From Bog-473 sp964457065 (GTDB taxonomy: Bacteria; Actinomycetota; Acidimicrobiia; Acidimicrobiales; RAAP-2), in NCBI GenBank assembly GCA_964457065.1, contig CAYWDQ010000133.1, forward strand, positions 1-8,524: a stretch of 8,524 nucleotides of DNA, read 5' to 3'. This document shows positions 4,612 through 8,524 of this stretch, in pieces. Numbering within the stretch: the stretch's first letter is position 1; the number at the start of each line of letters is the position of its first letter. The notes below the pieces were generated by a model. The model saw only the letters and a program-made list of their open reading frames with translations, made no database searches and was not told the DNA's origin. Both the position numbers and the translations under genes were made by a program.

Positions 4612-6274
4612 CGGTAGCGGCACCGACGCCCACACCCACGAGGGCGTACGGCACACGCACGCGCACGGCCACAGCGCGCACGCGCACGATTACCACCTGC
4701 CCGACCTGCCCGAGGCGGTCGACATCTTCGACACCATCCTGCGGGACGGCAGCCAGCAGGAGGGCCTCTCCCTCACGGTCGACGACAAGCTCCGGGTGGC
4801 CGAGCAGCTGGACCATCTCGGGGTCACCTTCATCGAGGGCGGCTGGCCCGGTGCGAACCCCAAGGACGTGGAGTTCTTCGAGCGAGCCAAGAAGGAGCTC
4901 ACGCTCCACACGGCGACGCTGGTGGCGTTCGGCTCCACCCGGCGGGCCGGGGTCAGGCCCGAGCACGACACCGTCCTCGCCAACCTGAGGGATGCCGGGG
5001 CACCGGTGGCCTGCATCGTCGCCAAGTCCTGGGACCGCCACGTCGCCGAAGCGCTGCGCACGTCCCTCGACGAGGCGGTCGCCATGGTGGCCGACTCGGT
5101 GCGCTTTCTGAGGGAGCACGGCCTGCGCGTCTTTCTCGACGCGGAGCACTTCTTCGACGGGTACCGCGGCAATCCCGACTTCGCGCTGTCCGTGCTGGCC
5201 GCGGCCGAAGCGGCGGGCGCCGAGGCGCTGGTGCTGTGCGACACCAACGGCGGCTCGCTCCCCGACGACGTGGGCCACGCGGTGGCCGAGGTGCGGGCCC
5301 GCACCAGCGCACAGCTGGGCATCCACTGCCACAACGACACCGGGTGCGCCGTGGCCAACTCCCTCGTCGCAGTGCAGGCCGGCGTGACGCAGGTGCAGGG
5401 CTGCATCAACGGCTACGGCGAGCGGTCCGGCAACACTGACCTGTCGGCCGCCATCCCCAACCTGTCGCTCAAGCTGCACATCCGCACCATCCCCGCCGAC
5501 CGCCTGGAGCGCCTGACCCCCGTTGCGCACCACATCGCCGAGCTCGTCAACATCGCGCCGAACCCGCAGCAGCCCTACGTCGGGAACTCGGTGTTCGCCC
5601 ACAAGGGCGGCCTGCACGCCAGCGCGGTGGCGCGCAGCGCCGACCTCTACGAGCACGTCGAGCCCAACCTCGTCGGCAACGGTACCCGCGTCGTGGTCTC
5701 GGAGATGGCGGGCCGCTCGACGCTGGCCATGAAGGCGGCCGAGCTCGGCCTGGAGCTCGACGGCGAGGTCATCGGGAGGGTCCTGGACGAGCTCAAGCAC
5801 CTGGAGCACGAGGGCTACCACTTCGAGGTGGCCGACGGCTCCCTGGAGCTCCTGCTGCGCCGGGCCACCGGGTGGGTGTCGGACTACTTCACGGTGGAGT
5901 CGTTCCGCGTCATCACCGACCACGGCGAGCACGCCGACGGCGACGTCATGACCGAGGCCACGGTCAAGGTCCATGTGGGGTCCGAGCGCATCGTGGCCGT
6001 GGCGGAGGGCAACGGCCCGGTCAACGCCCTCGACGGCGCGCTGCGGGCCGCCATCGGGTCCAGGTTCCCGGCCCTGGCCCACATCCACCTGACCGACTAC
6101 CGGGTGCGCGTCCTCGACACGGGCCGGGGCACCGGCGCGGTCACCCGGGTCCTGGTGGACACCACCGACGGTCAGCGCACCTGGACCACGATCGGGGTGT
6201 CGGAGAACATCATTGAGGCGAGCTGGCAGGCCCTCTACGATTCGATCGTCTTCGGGCTGCTCCACGCGACCTAG
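4601..6274 (+). CDS. cimA: (R)-citramalate synthase with His-rich N-terminal tail
   Basis: CimA condenses pyruvate with acetyl-CoA to give citramalate, the first committed step of threonine-independent isoleucine synthesis; LeuCD and LeuB complete the route to 2-oxobutanoate. It has 557 residues. The TIM-barrel domain begins near residue 40 with FDTILRDGSQQEG (Arg48, Asp49), then EGGWPGANPKD (79-89), LDAEHFFDGY, CDTNGG (213-218), the metal-binding HCHND (His242, His244), NGYGERSGNT (Asn278) and HKGGLH (334-339). A C-terminal LeuA-type regulatory dimer domain covers about 425-555, where isoleucine feedback would act. EGGWPG, LDAEHFFDGY and HKGGLH mark the citramalate synthase branch rather than LeuA or homocitrate synthase. 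Odd feature: residues 11-32 hold nine histidines, ahead of the conserved core. ATG 4601 has AAGGAA ten bases upstream; no other ATG, GTG or TTG lies in frame before the core, so the tail is translated. It overlaps ilvE by 11 bp. Confidence 0.93.
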   Translation: MSTDGSGTDAHTHEGVRHTHAHGHSAHAHDYHLPDLPEAVDIFDTILRDGSQQEGLSLTVDDKLRVAEQLDHLGVTFIEGGWPGANPKDVEFFERAKKELTLHTATLVAFGSTRRAGVRPEHDTVLANLRDAGAPVACIVAKSWDRHVAEALRTSLDEAVAMVADSVRFLREHGLRVFLDAEHFFDGYRGNPDFALSVLAAAEAAGAEALVLCDTNGGSLPDDVGHAVAEVRARTSAQLGIHCHNDTGCAVANSLVAVQAGVTQVQGCINGYGERSGNTDLSAAIPNLSLKLHIRTIPADRLERLTPVAHHIAELVNIAPNPQQPYVGNSVFAHKGGLHASAVARSADLYEHVEPNLVGNGTRVVVSEMAGRSTLAMKAAELGLELDGEVIGRVLDELKHLEHEGYHFEVADGSLELLLRRATGWVSDYFTVESFRVITDHGEHADGDVMTEATVKVHVGSERIVAVAEGNGPVNALDGALRAAIGSRFPALAHIHLTDYRVRVLDTGRGTGAVTRVLVDTTDGQRTWTTIGVSENIIEASWQALYDSIVFGLLHAT

Positions 6275-6325
6275 CGGGGAACCGGGCAGCCCGGCGTCAC
6301 CACGGGGGAGCACAGGGGGTCGTCC

Positions 6326-8020
6326 ATGACCGTGTGGAGCCGGATCGCAGCGTCGTTGGTCGGCCTCCCGCCGGCCCGCAGCACGAGCATCTCGGTCGAG
6401 CGCGACCTCGCGGCCAAGATGCCCGACGGCGCCGTCCTCCTGGCGGACCGCTGGTTCCCGACGACCGCGTCGGGTGACCTGCCGACCGTGTTGATCCGGA
6501 CCCCCTACGGGCGGCGCATCGTCGGTCCGCTGGGACGGCTGTACGCCGAGCGCGGCTACCAGACGGTCATTCAGAGCTGCCGGGGGACGTTCGGCTCGGA
6601 GGGGGAGTGGGATCCCGTCCGCCACGAGCAGGCGGACGGGCACGCCACCCTCGAGTGGGTGGCGGCCCAGCCGTGGTTCGACGGCCGGCTCGTCATGTGG
6701 GGCGGCAGCTACCTCGGCATCACGCAGTGGGCCATCGCGCAGGACGCGCCCGACTTCGTCAAGGCTCTCGGACTGCAGATCACGGCGTCGAACATCCGCG
6801 ACGCCATCGTGTACCCGGGCGGTTCCTTCGCGCTCGAAATGGCGTTGACGTGGATCTACCAGCTGGCGCACCAGGAGCTCGGGTGGCGCACCGTCCTGCG
6901 CACCCAGCTGGGAGGCACCAAGGTCCTGGCGGCCGCGGCCGACGTCCTTCCCCTCGGGAGGTGCGACGTGGCGGCCATCGGGCAGACCGCGCCGCCCTTC
7001 CAGGACTGGCTGGAGCACAGCCGGCCGGGCGACCCGTGGTGGGACGGCATCGACTTCGGGCGGCGGCTGGAGCGGGTGCCCCCGGCCAGCATGGTCGGCG
7101 GGTGGTACGACCTCTTCCTGCCGTCCCAGGTGGCCGACTACGAGGCGCTGCGGCGGGCCGGCCGGGCGGCCCGCATCACCGTCGGCCCGTGGACGCACTC
7201 GAGCCCGGGCCTCTTCGGCGAGACGGTGCGCGACGGGCCCGACTGGTACGACGAGCAGCTCGGGGAGCACCCGGGCCGCGAGCCACGGGCGCCCGTGCGC
7301 GTCTTCGTCATGGGGTCGCGCACGTGGCAGGAGTTCTCGCTGTGGCCACCGGCGGGGGACGTGCAGCGCTGGTACCTCGGGCGGTGGGGCACGCTGAGCA
7401 CCATGCCGCCGGCGGAGAGCGCGCCCGACCGCTTCCACTACAACCCCCACGACCCGACGCCGGCCGTGGGCGGGGCCTCGTTGAACATCCACTCCGCGGG
7501 ACGCAAGGACCAGCGCAGGCGTGAGCACCGTCACGACGTGCTCACCTACACCAGCGCTGTTCTCGCCGAGGACCTCACCGTGATCGGGCCGTTGACGGCC
7601 GAGTTGTACCTGCGCTCGTCGCTCGAGCACACGGACTTCTTCGTGCGGCTCTGCGACGTGACCGAGAAGGGCAGGTCGTGGAACATCAGTGACGGCATCG
7701 TCCGGTTGGCGCCCGGTTCGGTGCACAAGGAGGAGGACGGCGTCTTCCGGTTGGAGGTCGCCATGTGGCCGACGGCGAACACGTTCCAAGCCGGGCACCG
7801 CATCCGGCTCCAGGTCTCGAGCGGGGCCCACCCGCTGTTCTGCCGGAACACCGGCACCGGCGAGCCCCTTGCCACCGCGACCACCATGCGCTCGGCGGAC
7901 CAGGAGGTCTTCCACGACGTCGCCCGACCTTCGTGCATCTCGTTGCCGGTCGTGCGGCTACTGGCGGACGAAGGGCTCGGCGAAGGCGCCGGAATAGGTT
8001 CCGGGGGGACGCTCGGCTAA
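6326..8020 (+). CDS. CocE/NonD family serine hydrolase (X-Pro dipeptidyl-peptidase S15-like)
   Basis: This 564-residue protein has the two-part layout of the CocE/NonD/S15 family: an alpha/beta-hydrolase domain (about 20-310) and a C-terminal jelly-roll domain of the PepX_C type (about 320-550). The catalytic triad is readable: Ser128 in WGGSYLG, Asp262 in GGWYDLF and His291 in GPWTHSS. Tyr61 in RTPYGRR fits the oxyanion-hole tyrosine. Family members cleave esters or amides (cocaine esterase, cephalosporin acylase, alpha-amino ester hydrolase, X-Pro peptidase), so the substrate cannot be named. No clear signal peptide or membrane segment is seen, so it is probably cytosolic. It follows cimA after 51 bp, with AGGGGG six bases before the ATG. 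No terminator or good promoter is visible in the gap, so read-through from cimA is possible, though a link with amino acid synthesis is not implied. Confidence 0.88.
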   Translation: MTVWSRIAASLVGLPPARSTSISVERDLAAKMPDGAVLLADRWFPTTASGDLPTVLIRTPYGRRIVGPLGRLYAERGYQTVIQSCRGTFGSEGEWDPVRHEQADGHATLEWVAAQPWFDGRLVMWGGSYLGITQWAIAQDAPDFVKALGLQITASNIRDAIVYPGGSFALEMALTWIYQLAHQELGWRTVLRTQLGGTKVLAAAADVLPLGRCDVAAIGQTAPPFQDWLEHSRPGDPWWDGIDFGRRLERVPPASMVGGWYDLFLPSQVADYEALRRAGRAARITVGPWTHSSPGLFGETVRDGPDWYDEQLGEHPGREPRAPVRVFVMGSRTWQEFSLWPPAGDVQRWYLGRWGTLSTMPPAESAPDRFHYNPHDPTPAVGGASLNIHSAGRKDQRRREHRHDVLTYTSAVLAEDLTVIGPLTAELYLRSSLEHTDFFVRLCDVTEKGRSWNISDGIVRLAPGSVHKEEDGVFRLEVAMWPTANTFQAGHRIRLQVSSGAHPLFCRNTGTGEPLATATTMRSADQEVFHDVARPSCISLPVVRLLADEGLGEGAGIGSGGTLG

Positions 8021-8023
8021 CCT
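8018..8023 (+). promoter_or_regulatory. Candidate -10 box for a leaderless start at 8031
   Basis: TAACCT fits the TANNNT pattern and lies seven bases before ATG 8031, the distance at which transcription would begin on or next to the A of the start codon. The hexamer includes the TAA stop of the preceding hydrolase. The next gene has no ribosome site at a normal distance, which supports leaderless expression. No -35 match is seen at 16-19 bases upstream. Confidence 0.4.
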
Positions 8024-8030
8024 CCCGCGC

Positions 8031-8524
8031 ATGACGCAGCCCACCTTCGTGCCCATCGCCGAGGCCGACCAGGTCAGGCCGGCCCGGCACCTGCACGTCC
8101 CGGGTTCGTGGACCACGACGCGCCCGGCGGAGCTCGTCACACCATCGGTGGCCCGGGGGCGTGACGTCGGGACGCCGGGGCCCGACTCGGGCTTCGCGCT
8201 CCGTTTGGCCAGGCGCTTCGAGCACGAGGTGCAGCTGGGTGCGGGCGAGTCGGAGCACGACGTCCTGCTGGGCGTGGCGCTGGTCGCGGCCAAGCGGGCG
8301 GCCCTGTTCGGGCGTGGCCCCTCCATCTACGACGTCCGCCTCGCACTCGGTCTGTGGGGGTTCCTCGGGGACGCCCCGCCCGAGCTGAGGGAGACGCGGC
8401 GCGCCCTGTTCTCCTCCATCACCCACGACTACGTCGCCCAGCGGCAGCTCGTCGACTCGGTTCCCGAGGAGATCCTCCGGCTCAGCCCCGAGGAGGCCCA
8501 CGGCCGGGGCGGTGCCACCGCGGC
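8031..8524 (+). CDS. Conserved hypothetical protein (partial, C-terminus off the right edge)
   Basis: The frame stays open from ATG 8031 to the window end, giving 164 codons plus two bases. It has the strong third-position G/C bias of its neighbours, so it is very probably real. The protein begins MTQPTFVPIAEADQVRP, has a Pro/Arg-rich first 50 residues, then GTPGPDSGFALRLARRFE, GESEHDVLLGVALVAAKRAALFG and LGLWGFLGDAPPELRETRR, and ends in view with VDSVPEEILRLSPEEA. No catalytic motif, signal peptide or clear membrane segment is seen; the middle looks helical and amphipathic. I have a vague recollection of similar uncharacterised proteins from Acidimicrobiia but can assign no function. It starts 10 bp after the hydrolase stop, probably from its own leaderless promoter. 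Confidence 0.75.
   Translation, partial: MTQPTFVPIAEADQVRPARHLHVPGSWTTTRPAELVTPSVARGRDVGTPGPDSGFALRLARRFEHEVQLGAGESEHDVLLGVALVAAKRAALFGRGPSIYDVRLALGLWGFLGDAPPELRETRRALFSSITHDYVAQRQLVDSVPEEILRLSPEEAHGRGGATA

Noticed and set aside
6282..6294. Small hairpin CCGGG-CAG-CCCGG between cimA and the hydrolase
   Set aside because: The stem has only five base pairs and no T-run follows, so it does not qualify as an intrinsic terminator.
4526..7915. A 1129-codon open frame on the minus strand
   Set aside because: It is antisense to cimA and the hydrolase, both of which have clear family motifs. Its protein is low-complexity Arg/Gly/Val/Asp-rich, as expected for a shadow frame in GC-rich DNA.
1..8524. 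CRISPR arrays, tRNA or rRNA genes, transposases, phage genes
   Set aside because: None was seen: the window is almost fully occupied by the genes described, with uniform composition and no repeat arrays or RNA gene signatures.

Overview
The window is about 8.5 kb of very GC-rich, densely coding bacterial DNA. Most genes have better database-style resemblance, from memory, to actinobacterial homologues (LeuB, GreA, the short conserved gene at the right edge) than to other phyla. Overlapping stop/start codons, -10 boxes of the TANNNT type and a possible leaderless gene fit a high-GC actinobacterium. A member of Acidimicrobiia is my tentative guess; it rests on recall of the right-edge protein and was not tested.

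Layout. Left part, minus strand: greA (1840-2340), leuC (437-1840) and leuD (from 437, running off the left edge) form a tight unit in which each stop overlaps the next start by one base (TGATG). Middle, 2341-2635: a divergent control region. Centre, plus strand: leuB (2636-3676), ilvE (3682-4611) and cimA (4601-6274) form a second tight unit. After a 51-bp gap comes a CocE/NonD-type serine hydrolase (6326-8020), followed by a conserved but unassigned gene (8031 to the right edge).

How the genes fit together. CimA joins pyruvate and acetyl-CoA to make citramalate, LeuC/LeuD isomerise it, and LeuB oxidises it to 2-oxobutanoate, the isoleucine precursor. LeuCD and LeuB also perform the same chemistry in leucine synthesis, and IlvE carries out the final transamination for Ile, Leu and Val. 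The two divergent operons therefore hold the citramalate (threonine-independent) route to 2-oxobutanoate plus the last aminotransferase. leuA, ilvBN, ilvC and ilvD are not in the window.

The most interesting item is the leuB leader. Between a TTGACG-N17-GAGACT promoter candidate and leuB lie a 12-codon reading frame (MHRSEHLVGIIH) containing Leu-Val-Gly-Ile-Ile, an 8-bp hairpin beginning at its stop codon, and a textbook intrinsic terminator pointing at leuB. Because no other plus-strand gene lies upstream for that terminator to serve, transcription attenuation of leuB-ilvE-cimA by branched-chain amino acid supply is the natural reading. Second in interest is the nine-histidine N-terminal tail of CimA.
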